Positions 1-10,570 of a DNA stretch of 64,000 nt are shown here, in pieces. Source of the stretch: Aporrectodea caliginosa (Eukaryota; Annelida; Clitellata; Crassiclitellata; Lumbricidae). Each line of letters starts with the position of its first letter. Position 1 is the stretch's first letter. Below the pieces are notes generated by a model. That model was not told the origin of the DNA. It searched no databases and saw nothing but the letters and a program-made list of their open reading frames with translations. The stretch covers positions 202,001 through 266,000 of the forward strand of contig JACEVL010000432.1 of the NCBI GenBank assembly GCA_020284085.1. The letters run 5' to 3'. The position numbers were made by a program, and so were the translations under genes.

Positions 1-1158
1 TTCTTCCCTTAGTCAGAAATTTCGGGAAGGTTGAGGAGGGTGTTGCGAACCATCCCTTGCGGTTCGCTAGGCGTGCTTTCGCCTGCACTCTAGTTGATTC
101 CTCGCTCATTATTTGATCCGTGATCATCACCCGTTTGCAGCGCTGTAATTGGACCTTGCAGTCGCGCGCTGAGCTGTGATTCGTTAATATTGGCGCTTAA
201 TGCTCCCGCTTAATTGTTGGCTATATAAACCCGACGCATGTCATGCGCGGGGTTCTTCTTCGTTCTTCTTGATTCTTCGTCGTTCGCTCTGTGTGAGTCG
301 TCGTGTCGATTGCCGTGGTTGCTCGACTGCTGGTGAAGCTGTGTGCTCCGACGGAAGAAGGACCTGGGTTCGATCCTCGCTTGTGTTCGACTGCTGTGTG
401 CGTCGTGTGTTTTATGCAGGGTTAGTGCTACGTGATTGTATAATCGAAACTGTGTGTTTTAATCGAAACTGTGTGTTTTATCGTGTGATGAGTCATGCGA
501 TTGCTATTTTTAGTATCCGTCGTTAACTAAAGACTCATCGTTGATTATCTGTACTTAGGTTTCGAACTCTTAACCTTTGTTTGAAGGACCGAGTGCCTGT
601 GACTGATATGAGAACAGATTTTCGTATGTAATTAACCATTTAATTTGAATCTTATAAAAGCATATAAAGAAATTATCAATGTCTGATTCCATTGACCTAG
701 AACGGAAAGTTACCGAGCTTTGCTCTCTTTTCCAGCAAATGATAGAGCGCCAAACAGATCAGGCAAGCAAATTAAATCTAGTAGTCGACTACCTACAGTC
801 TGAGCGGCAGTTAAATGCTAATGAAATACTTGCTGTTGAGGGTTCGAATCCAGCAGGGTTGTTTCCCTTGGCAAAGCCTTCAGAAGAAGGCGCGGACGAT
901 ATTCACGGCCTGGTACCTGGTTCCCGCTCAGATCTGGTAGTTGGCGCGCCCGCCAAACTGGATGATGCTGCTCTGCCCCGTAGAAGTGCCAGACTAATGT
1001 CTAAAGCGCCAAAGTCCTACACATTACCCGCCATATCTAAGACAAGAAATATAGTGGTTAAACCCAGGTCTGTGTCAGATTCGAATCTTGTCAGCTCAAG
1101 ACCGGATGTCCCTCAACAGCAGCGCTACTGCACCTCACCAGGAGGGCAGGACGCGACA
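1..1158 (+). repeat. 5' LTR of element 1 (left end off window)
   Basis: This copy matches 4812-5818 apart from an 84-bp segment (981-1064) present only here. A TATA box (tatataaa) lies at 223-230. The right end is placed at gcgaca (1153-1158), two bases before the primer binding site, by analogy with element 2, whose LTR also ends gcgaca. The reading frame of the polyprotein is open from 679, so up to 160 codons fall inside the LTR. Confidence 0.75.
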
Positions 1159-4100
1159 CGTGGCACCAGAATCGGGGTTCGATTCCCGGTACATGAACCT
1201 GAAAATTCTGACACAGATAGATGGGAAGATTATGAATATTTCTTTGATTCAAATAAAGATGCTACCAGGTTAGAATTGCATAATGTTATGGATTTAGGAG
1301 AAAAAGAATTAGAATCGTTGTGTGATTTTGAAGATGATTTATTGGTGAAACTTGATAATCAGAGGATTGATTTGAAGCATCATAATGATAATGACAATGA
1401 TGATGATGATGATAATCATAATGATGATGATGATGATAATCATAATGATGAAGATGATGACGATGATAATCACAATGAGGATGATGATGAGGATGATGTG
1501 TTAAATAGATCAATAAGAAGTATTAGTGCAATTGAAAGGAGTTTAAATAATTCTCCTCATATGTTGGAACAAAGTAGGAAGTATTTAGATTTTCTTGTTG
1601 ACCGACCAGAGTCTAACGATAAGTATCTAGTTTCAGATGCACAACGGGACCAAGACCTGATGAGAGAGGGTCAACCCATCCTCTTCTCGTCCACATCCGG
1701 GTCTTCGCTCCGCTCCACTCGCTACGGTTCCTTCGACCCAGGTGCACATCCCAGTCACATAAACCCTCATTCGTCGAGCGTCTCTGATCTTCGCGTCACG
1801 AATTCGTCAAGCCGCTGCTTGTCGACTTTCTCTGCGCCATTCGTCTCTGCGCCGACCTACGTCATGTCGTCATGGTCAACCGGTGGTCAACGTCGTCCGC
1901 GACCGATCCCTAGCACGATCAACTACTTCCGGTCACCGGTGAGCGCTGCCGCAGCTCATCATCACAACCCAGTTGGTCCGGTCGAACCCGACATCTGGCA
2001 ACGAGCACCGCCTGCTCAGCCTCTGTCGACCAACCGTCAAGAGAGAGACACCGGAACCAGCCGCCAGCCGAAGCAGATTCGAATCCTGACTACGCGTGCC
2101 TCAAGTGAAAAGTCGTCTCGACCAAAGCAGAGCCGACAACTACCTGCAATTCCTCGCGCTACGATGACCTCTGGCTACGATGCACTGCGAACTGAGAGAC
2201 AACGCAATGAGACAACACCAGAGAGGCATACGAACAACAAAGCTGTTCGTGACGTCAATGAGAAACCTGGTCAGAAACCTGCCCGGATGTCATCCGCCGC
2301 TCAACTGCCGACCTTGGTCAACAACCGGGCTTTGGTCGTGGACAACGGGTCAGATGATGAAAAGAAAGATCCACCGAGAGAACGAGAGGCCGAAGAAAAG
2401 ACAACGCCTGGTAAGACTACATCCTCCTCTGCTGAAGTGTCTGGAGCTCGAGCTAATAGACAATGGCTGAAATTGGGTACATACAATGGACGCACAGCTG
2501 TTGAAGCGTTCATTAGAAAATTCGAAGTGTGCGCTAGAAACAATGCATGGACTGATGACGAGAAACTAAACCAGCTGATGGTCGCTCTCACAGAGCCTGC
2601 TAACCAGCTGCTCTGGGAGTTTGACTCTGCCACTGTTGCTTCTTGGGAAGACCTGGTCAAACGATTAAGGTCTAGGTACGGTGGGTCCGACCAAACGGCC
2701 CTATACCAAACCCAACTTAGCACCAGACGACAAAGAGATGGAGAAGAACTCGGGGTCCTCGTCCAAGATGTCCGTCGCTTGATGATCCTCGCTTTTCCGG
2801 GACCGACGACAATCCACAGTGAGACAATCGCCATCCGCTCTTTCATAGATGCCATCCGAGACAAAGACCTCGCGATGAAAGTGCGTGAACGTGAGCCAGA
2901 CTCTCTTGATAAGGCTTATAACTTAGCCATGAAATTCGAGGGCTACCAGAAAGCTGACCGCAGTGGCGTAGATTCTTCCGACCGCCGCTACGCTCGTGCC
3001 AAAGCCGTCAGAGAATCCGATACTTCGCTGGACGATGTTCGTAAACTAATTCATGATGAACTAGAACCGCACAGACGATCTGTCGAGAAGTTAGAGAAGA
3101 TGTGGGACTCGTGGCTAACTCAACCACGAGCAGACACTATTCCATCGGCTCCGCCATCGCAAGAGACGAAATTCCAGTGGAGACCCAACGCTGGAAGAAA
3201 CAGAAACGGGAACACGATCCGTCAACGCCAGACTCGGGCTGGTGATGGACAAACTCTGAGACGATGTTTCAACTGTGGACAACCTGGCCACTTGGCAAGA
3301 GGTTGCCCAGATCGACAACAGACTGAAGCAACGGTTGCATTTGAACCAGATCAACCCGCTGACGCTAGACTGAATCACATTCCTGGCAGCAGTAACGCTT
3401 ATCTTGCTGTACGGGTAGGTGGAAAGAACACTTTCGCGCTTATTGACACTGGTTGTGAACTAGCTTTGGTGCCTGCGTCACTGGTGAAGATGGCCGACGT
3501 CACTAAGTCTACGCAGATGTTACGTGCAGCTAATGGTACCGCAATCCGAGTCCTTGGCGAGACTTCCCTACGGTGTGAGACTGATAACTTCGCCTTCACC
3601 GTTAACTGTTTGGTGACCGAACAAATCTCCGAGCTAATTCTAGGCCTGGCTTGGCTAGAGCAGCAACAAGCCCAGTGGAACTTCGACCAAGGTTGTATCT
3701 CCATCCATGGTCATTCACTACCGATCGTCAGCCGACCGGAAACGACTGGCTGCCGGAAGATCGTCGTCGCTAAAGACGTAACGCCAGAAACGAGCAGAGA
3801 ACTTCGCGACCCGTGTCTTCGCCAGCCAATCGACCCGCTACAAGCCAAGCCTCTCGAGCCAAGTACACACGACGCTGAGGTACAAGCCTATAGACCTCTC
3901 CGCGCTTTGATCGGCAAAGTGTCTTCGCAACCTCTGCGCCTCCGGGATGTGCACCTTCCCCATATCCTTGCGGCGTACCGTGCGAGTGAGAGCGAGAGCA
4001 CTGGCTTCACCCCTAATCGTTTGTTTTTAGGTCGTGAATTGTGCATGCCTGCTGATTTAGTTTTAGGTGATAGTTTGGTTATGCCAGAATTAATGTCTTC

Positions 4101-4578
4101 TGATGATTATGTTTCTGCGCAGTTACTTAGGATGCAAACTGATTTCACTGTGGCCAGAGAATTTATGCAGCGCCAGGCTACTACACGAGCGAACCGCTAT
4201 GATTTGAAGGTTAAACCCCGTGTGTTTGCTCCAGGTGACCTTGTGTATTATTTCTATCCCCGTAGACGATCTGGGTTGAAAGACAAATGGTCCCGCTGGT
4301 ATACTGGTCCTTACCGGGTGATAGAACAGTTAAGTTCTGTTCTGTATAAAATCCAGAAGAATCCCCGTTCACAACCTAAAATTGTGTACGTCGATAAACT
4401 GAAGAAAGCTGTCGGAGAAGAAGAAGACTTTGAGAGATCCCTTCCGGCTCCCTCAGGATTTGAACCGGCTGACCTGTCATTTGATCTCGAGTCAGTAGAC
4501 TCCTCGTTTCAGTTAGGTAATAGACCTAAGAGACGAATTGTAAAGCCTGCTCGATTTCGCCAAGTTGTTCTGGTGTGA
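679..4578 (+). CDS. Gag-protease-integrase-tail fusion polyprotein of element 1
   Basis: This is an uninterrupted 1299-codon frame. The part before residue about 160 lies in the LTR, and the first ATG after the primer site is near 1287, so the true start is uncertain. Residues about 235-270 are a run of Asp, Asn, Glu and His from a GAT microsatellite. Residues about 595-760 match the gypsy Gag core and align with element 2 (FEVCAR, QLLW, KVREREP). A CCHC zinc knuckle (CFNCGQPGHLARGC) is near residue 863, and an aspartic protease motif (LIDTG) is near 920. From about 1093 the frame is integrase C-terminal (LAAYRAS, WYTGPYRVIEQ). RT, RNase H and the DDE core are missing, yet the frame stays open. 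It could make Gag particles and mature them, but not reverse transcribe alone. Confidence 0.85.
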   Translation: MSDSIDLERKVTELCSLFQQMIERQTDQASKLNLVVDYLQSERQLNANEILAVEGSNPAGLFPLAKPSEEGADDIHGLVPGSRSDLVVGAPAKLDDAALPRRSARLMSKAPKSYTLPAISKTRNIVVKPRSVSDSNLVSSRPDVPQQQRYCTSPGGQDATRGTRIGVRFPVHEPENSDTDRWEDYEYFFDSNKDATRLELHNVMDLGEKELESLCDFEDDLLVKLDNQRIDLKHHNDNDNDDDDDNHNDDDDDNHNDEDDDDDNHNEDDDEDDVLNRSIRSISAIERSLNNSPHMLEQSRKYLDFLVDRPESNDKYLVSDAQRDQDLMREGQPILFSSTSGSSLRSTRYGSFDPGAHPSHINPHSSSVSDLRVTNSSSRCLSTFSAPFVSAPTYVMSSWSTGGQRRPRPIPSTINYFRSPVSAAAAHHHNPVGPVEPDIWQRAPPAQPLSTNRQERDTGTSRQPKQIRILTTRASSEKSSRPKQSRQLPAIPRATMTSGYDALRTERQRNETTPERHTNNKAVRDVNEKPGQKPARMSSAAQLPTLVNNRALVVDNGSDDEKKDPPREREAEEKTTPGKTTSSSAEVSGARANRQWLKLGTYNGRTAVEAFIRKFEVCARNNAWTDDEKLNQLMVALTEPANQLLWEFDSATVASWEDLVKRLRSRYGGSDQTALYQTQLSTRRQRDGEELGVLVQDVRRLMILAFPGPTTIHSETIAIRSFIDAIRDKDLAMKVREREPDSLDKAYNLAMKFEGYQKADRSGVDSSDRRYARAKAVRESDTSLDDVRKLIHDELEPHRRSVEKLEKMWDSWLTQPRADTIPSAPPSQETKFQWRPNAGRNRNGNTIRQRQTRAGDGQTLRRCFNCGQPGHLARGCPDRQQTEATVAFEPDQPADARLNHIPGSSNAYLAVRVGGKNTFALIDTGCELALVPASLVKMADVTKSTQMLRAANGTAIRVLGETSLRCETDNFAFTVNCLVTEQISELILGLAWLEQQQAQWNFDQGCISIHGHSLPIVSRPETTGCRKIVVAKDVTPETSRELRDPCLRQPIDPLQAKPLEPSTHDAEVQAYRPLRALIGKVSSQPLRLRDVHLPHILAAYRASESESTGFTPNRLFLGRELCMPADLVLGDSLVMPELMSSDDYVSAQLLRMQTDFTVAREFMQRQATTRANRYDLKVKPRVFAPGDLVYYFYPRRRSGLKDKWSRWYTGPYRVIEQLSSVLYKIQKNPRSQPKIVYVDKLKKAVGEEEDFERSLPAPSGFEPADLSFDLESVDSSFQLGNRPKRRIVKPARFRQVVLV
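1161..1182 (+). other. tRNA primer binding site, element 1
   Basis: The sequence tggcaccagaatcggggttc begins two bases after the inferred LTR end. Its complement reads as a tRNA 3' end: CCA, acceptor strand, then the T-arm with TTCGA. Element 2 has a related site (tggtaccagaagtggggttc), which supports both calls. Confidence 0.7.
1378..1500 (+). repeat. GAT-type microsatellite inside gag frame
   Basis: A run of imperfect gat/aat triplets encodes an acidic Asp/Asn/Glu tract with scattered His. It keeps the frame open, so length changes in triplets would be tolerated. Confidence 0.8.
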
Positions 4579-4716
4579 TGTTTTTGATGTCTTGTCTCTT
4601 CACTGTGAAATCATGTGTAGTCTTGTTAAAATAATTACTGTCGATTGGTTATAATTTTGTGGACACACACTGAATATGTTAACCTTGTTTGTTCATGTCG
4701 AATCATTGTGTTGTTG

Positions 4717-4726
4717 ACAAAGGGAG
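4717..4726 (+). other. Probable polypurine tract, element 1
   Basis: The stretch acaaagggag precedes a TG at 4731 that would begin the 3' LTR. It is weaker than the tract of element 2, and the gap of four bases to the TG is unusual, so the boundary is uncertain. Confidence 0.45.
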
Positions 4727-4730
4727 CCAC

Positions 4731-5818
4731 TGATACCCTGATTGTTTATTCAGATTGTTTGTCTGAGAAGATTCAGCATAATTTGCCATGTTTACTATAG
4801 GGTGCTTAAATTTCTTCCCTTAGTCAGAAATTTCGGGAAGGTTGAGGAGGGTGTTGCGAACCATCCCTTGCGGTTCGCTAGGCGTGCTTTCGCCTGCACT
4901 CTAGTTGATTCCTCGCTCATTATTTGATCCGTGATCATCACCCGTTTGCAGCGCTGTAATTGGACCTTGCAGTCGCGCGCTGAGCTGTGATTCGTTAATA
5001 TTGGCGCTTAATGCTCCCGCTTAATTGTTGGCTATATAAACCCGACGCATGTCATGCGCGGGGTTCTTCTTCGTTCTTCTTGATTCTTCGTCGTTCGCTC
5101 TGTGTGAGTCGTCGTGTCGATTGCCGTGGTTGCTCGACTGCTGGTGAAGCTGTGTGCTCCGACGGAAGAAGGACCTGGGTTCGATCCTCGCTTGTGTTCG
5201 ACTGCTGTGTGCGTCGTGTGTTTTATGCAGGGTTAGTGCTACGTGATTGTATAATCGAAACTGTGTGTTTTAATCGAAACTGTGTGTTTTATCGTGTGAT
5301 GAGTCATGCGATTGCTATTTTTAGTATCCGTCGTTAACTAAAGACTCATCGTTGATTATCTGTACTTAGGTTTCGAACTCTTAACCTTTGTTTGAAGGAC
5401 CGAGTGCCTGTGACTGATATGAGAACAGATTTTCGTATGTAATTAACCATTTAATTTGAATCTTATAAAAGCATATAAAGAAATTATCAATGTCTGATTC
5501 CATTGACCTAGAACGGAAAGTTACCGAGCTTTGCTCTCTTTTCCAGCAAATGATAGAGCGCCAAACAGATCAGGCAAGCAAATTAAATCTAGTAGTCGAC
5601 TACCTACAGTCTGAGCGGCAGTTAAATGCTAATGAAATACTTGCTGTTGAGGGTTCGAATCCAGCAGGGTTGTTTCCCTTGGCAAAGCCTTCAGAAGAAG
5701 GCGCGGACGATATTCACGGCCTGGTACCTGGTTCCCGCTCAGATCTGGTAGTTGGCGCGCCCGCCAAACTGGATGATGCTGCTCTGCCCCGCAGGTCTGT
5801 GTCAGATTCGAATCTTGT
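4731..5818 (+). repeat. 3' LTR of element 1, truncated at right
   Basis: This copy matches the 5' copy through 5791, skips 84 bp, matches again at 5792-5818, then joins host receptor exon sequence. Compared with the 5' copy it lacks the last 67 bp before the inferred LTR end (1092-1158 equivalents). The TATA box recurs at 5034-5041. The left boundary at 4731 is inferred from TG after the purine tract. Confidence 0.65.
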
Positions 5819-5911
5819 TATCTTACAAACCCATCTTTCGTCTATGACGCAGTTTGCGCTCGTCAGATGACCATGTGCTCCGACTGGCGTACTATGCAGG
5901 TATTCCATTCC

Positions 5912-6714
5912 CTACAAATAGAAGGATATGTATAAAATTTATGATTCACTGGAACGCCCCGAAATTCCACACACTGAAGAGAGACTACCTATGATAGCGT
6001 TGCAAGAGGAACGCTCAGCCGATCATTGCAGAGTTATCAATTCAGTAAATGTAATACGTATGCGACGACGAAATCGTAATTATAGACGCCTTATTTATCT
6101 AAGCGCTATAGAAAAGCTAGGCACAGGGCACCACCTTTTTCACGTCTGCTGCGTGGTGTCAGAATGGTTGTCCAGAGACATTGTCCCTTCGTCTTAGTGC
6201 CTTTGTGAATTTGTTGAATGGCTCTTTGGTAAGTCTTTACAAGTTTCAGATAATTACATACCAAATGAAGAACCAACTCCAGTTACTAGATGAACAAGGA
6301 AGGTAGAGGAGCTTTTAAGGCGGTTTTTCTTTTACGATGAGAGGCGGGAATGCGAAAGATTAGATGTATTAAGGTACCAAAGCGATGAGAATACTAACAA
6401 CGATGAAGTTCTTAAGCCAATTAAAAATATAACAATGAGATTTGTAATGCACAAGAAATACTACGAAGAAATGAATAACAAAGACACACGGAAATAACAG
6501 TGCAGAGTTTTCAATTAGTCGACATAATATAACCCAACAAAAGCAACAGAACACGTATGGCTGTTATCTGACCTATTGAGCTACGTAGCGTCGGTTTCAT
6601 AATTATGTCCACGACATCAATGGATGCTCGCTTCAAGTCAAATCAACCACAAAAATCATAATACATTGTTGAACGTTGTTGTTGAACGCTTTTTGGCGAA
6701 GTCTGGAAACTTAC
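5912..6714. other. Intron of gene A, no feature seen
   Basis: This sequence lies between two kinase-homology exons of gene A. I see no coding, tandem or inverted structure that I can support. Confidence 0.5.
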
Positions 6715-6970
6715 CTGAACAACGTCCAAGGCTAATGACGTACGGAAATCCCAGTCGATTTCATACTGCTGATCAGCCAAGACATTCTGAATGCTTCCTT
6801 TCTCTGCATAAGCCATCGCAACGCAGATATTCGGAGAGTCGACACAGACACCGATGAATGGGTTGATGTTGTCGTGCTTCACGTACAACAGCTAAACAGA
6901 AAGCATGTACCTGAATATGAATGCGCATATTTACTGAATATTATATGAACATACGTAAGTACGTACGTAT

Positions 6971-7971
6971 CAGAGATGGGTAACTAATCGATTAGATGAT
7001 AATCGATTAGCTAATCGATTAGACAAACTGCTAATTCTAATTGATTAGCTGCCGTCTGATGCTAATTCTAATTCTAATTGATTAGCAATTTGCAGCTAAT
7101 TCTTATCGAAAATCGGTTAGCTGATCGATTAGATGTTTGAAAAATTAAGCTGAGAACGCGTTAATTAAGAATGAGTTATTAATAGTGAGTTTGAAGAATA
7201 TACTTGATTATTTATCTTATGGCTTTCTCAAACTTGCAGAGAACCAATTAGGATTAAGTTTCACCACTAGTACAGTCAACTTTTAAAATTTTCCAAGGTT
7301 CAAAACTTCAAATGCAATAGTAAGCCTATGCATGACCAATGTCAGTAAATCTGTATTTTAGCGTATTTTTATTGTTTCATTTGTCTGGCTGCGTAAATGG
7401 AAGTTGGATTGATAAAAAGTTATTCTTAGCGTAAATAGAAGTTGCATTGATGAAAAGAATCTTTATATTAAAATGGAAGTTGGATTGATGAGAGCTATCA
7501 TGAAAATCATTTAAATTAAATACGCTAAAATACCGTACAGGATATGTTCAATAACATTATTAAATAAGCTAAAATGCAGTTTTACCGTAATGTCGATAAC
7601 TGCATCATGTATTGACCGATGTGGCGTTGCTTGATGGTTTGTGGACTGTTCTTACAATTAGCAGCTGTGCAGCTTTAGGCATTGTAATAGGCTACAGTTT
7701 ACGTATTGTAATAGGCTACAGCAACTTGCTGAACTAACTTGCGGGTGCTTTGATTAAAATTTGACAAATTCTTGAAGCAAATATATATACGTATCGAACT
7801 ATCTATTATCGAATATAATTCTAATTGCTAATCGATTAGCTGCTGTTAATTCTAATTCTAATCGATTAGCTAGAAGATTTTGCTAATTCTAATTCTAATC
7901 GATTTGCAAATTTCAGCGGCTAATTCTAATTCAAATCGATTAACAATTCTAGCTAATCGTACCCATCTCTG
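6971..7971. mobile_element. Non-autonomous hAT-type DNA transposon, 1001 bp
   Basis: The ends are inverted repeats cagagatgggta and tacccatctctg. An 8-bp direct repeat gtacgtat flanks them at 6963-6970 and 7972-7979, the target duplication length of the hAT superfamily. Just inside both ends are arrays of atcgattagctaattct variants; the middle is AT-rich with no transposase. It sits in a gene A intron. Confidence 0.85.
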
Positions 7972-8019
7972 GTACGTATGTACATGTGCATGTTTTCGAA
8001 TTGTATTGCCCTATTTATA

Positions 8020-8880
8020 TGCGCTTCTCAAAAAGCAGCGCTCTCGATTGCTTCAGTGCCTTTATCAGGGAACAAAAATGTCTTCAGGCGTCTACCCAAC
8101 TGGGAAGGTGATACGGCTAGTAACTCAAAGGCGAAGAGATTGGGGAACAAGTTCCAAGCTGATGGGCCAACACGTGCAAGCACCTAGATGGGCCGTAGCA
8201 GAGCGCATGCGAGGAACAACGATAAGGCCACGGGTCGAAGATCGCAAAGAGGCCCACGAAAGGTAAAGAGGAGACAAAGGTGCAAAAAGACCTCAGGTAG
8301 GATGGGGCCACCCCAACAAGGCAGTTACGCATGAGGAAAGGATTTTGAAGTTTACCCGCTGTTGGATAGGGAGCCAGTTAGGGTATCGCCGAATATAGCC
8401 TGAGATATGGGCAAACTTTGGAATGTCGCCTATAAGCCGAGTTTGCTGCATTAAGAATAGACTGGAGTTTGTGAGTATTAGAGGCAGAGAGTGCAATGTA
8501 TGCAGCGTTCTACAAAGTCAACCCGAGTGCAGATCAAGGCGTGGATCAGAGTAGTAATGGCATGCAGTGAAAGAGGCTGCGAATGGAACGTAGTTGACGC
8601 AGATGTTTAGAAGCAAGATCTGGAAACCGAGTTGACCTGGTCAGTAAAAGAAAGGGAAGGATCCAAGACAATTCCCACGTGACGAACAGAAGAGGAGAAG
8701 TGGATGTGGGGAAATCTGAGATGAAGGGAAACAGTATCAATCTTATTGAGCTGAAGACGGCCACCAAGCCATATGGACTGTGTCTTGTCAGGATTCAGCC
8801 GCAGGGGATCAGAGGAGAGCCATGCGTCTATGGCAGAGGAAGCCTCTAACAACCGCTCTACCATGTTTTCGTGTAGGCCC
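8020..8880 (-). mobile_element. LINE fragment, reverse transcriptase C-terminal part
   Basis: Minus-strand translation shows the end of a reverse transcriptase: LRLNPDKTQSIWLGG, then VRHVGIVLDPSLSF, then pieces of the connection region in shifting frames. The fragment is 5'-truncated near 8880 and carries frameshifts, so it is a dead copy. It lies in a gene A intron next to the hAT element. Confidence 0.7.
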
Positions 8881-10371
8881 TATTAATGCATGCACTTCTG
8901 CAAACGAGTACACATTCATTCAGAGCATTTATAAACCGCCCATCTAATTTACTCAGAGATTTACTCAGAGACCCAACCACGACGGAATAGGACAGTTATC
9001 AAATGTTTATAGAAAGTGCGCTACAAAATCCACAGCTAAGACGACGCGCACATCAAAAGGGAGTTAATCCAGGTAGATGACTCTACCAACGCAAAAACCG
9101 CAACGCTGTTTTGTCGAGGGTGTGTGAAAGGTACACAGCCACTTCACCGCAAAACAGAGTGAGGAAGATTTGTCCAACCAGCCAGAACTGAAATGGGACA
9201 GCAAAGCTTGTGCAAATTGCAAGGGTCATTCACCACTTAGCATCGCCAAATCCTAATCTGAATATTAAATTCAATGCGCTGGGAAGTAGGAGTCACATGT
9301 TTGCATGCATTTAATATGCTTGTATGTATGTATGTAAGAAAATGTTTATTAATAAACGAGCAGTGTTCAGGTATATAGAAGATAGACATACCTGTCTGAG
9401 TTCTTTGTAGATCGTCCTTTCGAAAATATTCACCGAGTCGCGTGGAACTGCCTTGATGGCAATCATTGCTCCCTTTTGAGCAAAACAGCGAAACAACCAC
9501 TTATTTATAACACAATTATAATGTCACCCGCTAGACATCTTGGCAGAAGCCTAAGCACAAGACGAACAGTCTCAGGCATGACAGACTGCAAAAAGTCAAA
9601 ATGGCGTCGAGGATTTGTAACTGTATTCAGCTAAATTTGGAGCGCCTGTGTCTAATTCACAAGGCATCAAACGATGGCGCAGCAAACCCAAAATGCAATC
9701 AGGTCAACATCCGGAATATCAGTACTCAAGACAGAGAGATTTTTGGCCTGTGGTGGATATACAATTTACAAACGGAAAGTCTTAAGTTGAGAACGAAATG
9801 ACTGACATAAGCGACTGGGCAGAACTGACAGATACATCGAGGGAGTTGAGGTTAAAAAACGAAGAAAACATGGTACTGAACTGTAGTAATCGATGCGCCC
9901 TCGAATAAGTGTTAGAGATGAACGCTTGATTTTAATCCCCAAACTTTATGTAGAACAGATTAAATGCTTCGATTACCTTATACATTCCTGCAGATATGTA
10001 TAATCGACCATGACCACTGCTAGAGATGCTTTTGTGATCAGCTGTGGTTTTTCTGCGTTCAGCTGAACTGTTGGCACTGGTATTCTATTAGTAACAAGTC
10101 AAAACATAAACAAGTTCACAGTACAACAGATAGAAGAGACAACAGCGCAAGTTATTAAAAATCATTCATAGTAGAACTTCGAAATTGCCAGAAAATGATC
10201 TGATGGAAACCGAATACGCTATCTTTGAGAACTTCAAATGGCGTTCTATATATGAACCTTCGTGAGGTCCTGTAAGGCGGTATATAAATGGCCAAATACA
10301 TACATACATGGTTACATAACCATAACATAATCATAACCATACACATACATATTCAAATGCGCGACATTGGA

Positions 10372-10570
10372 TTGGTGAAAGTCTCGCGGTTAGCATATTG
10401 TGCTGTCAGCCCAGGGTTAGGAATTTAAGTTCCCTCAAGAGTTCTGTTCAACCAGTAGCCTACCACGTCGCTAACCCTAACCCTAACCCTGACCGTACAC
10501 CGCCTGGATGAAGATTAACTGCTAGCGCTCACAGGCAGAGGTTAAGAAGAAAAGTGAAGCTGCTAAAATA
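10372..10570 (+). repeat. tRNA-like SINE in gene A intron
   Basis: A tRNA-Glu-like head has a box A region (gcggttagcat) and a box B region (ggaatttaagttccc). A short interstitial run of ctaaccctaaccctaaccct follows near 10472. A homologous copy lies at 28138-28335 in the matching intron of gene B, so insertion predates the A/B duplication. Confidence 0.55.

Larger units (their letters stand above)
1..5818 (+). mobile_element. Ty3/gypsy-type LTR retrotransposon, non-autonomous (element 1)
   Basis: Positions 1-980 recur at 4812-5791 with a constant offset of 4811 and no difference in the stretches I compared. These are the two LTRs, and the window opens inside the 5' one. Between them lie a primer binding site at 1161, one long frame (679-4578) and a short purine tract near 4717. 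The frame has Gag, a zinc knuckle and an aspartic protease, then passes straight to the C-terminal end of integrase. Reverse transcriptase, RNase H and the integrase catalytic core are absent. The element is inserted in a kinase-homology exon of receptor gene A, which lies on the opposite strand. Near-identical LTRs imply recent insertion, and lack of RT implies help in trans. The left host junction is outside the window, so the target duplication cannot be read. Confidence 0.9.

Noticed and set aside
200..526. 108-codon plus-strand frame in the LTR of element 1
   Set aside because: Starts at the promoter region, has no domain and recurs only because the LTR is repeated.
980..1067. Possible intron explaining the 84-bp LTR difference
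   Set aside because: Joining at GT and AG would not give the sequence seen in the 3' copy, and the difference is exactly 28 codons.
10470..10495. Telomere-type ctaaccctaaccct run
   Set aside because: Only three units inside a SINE body; too short to mark a telomere or fusion point.
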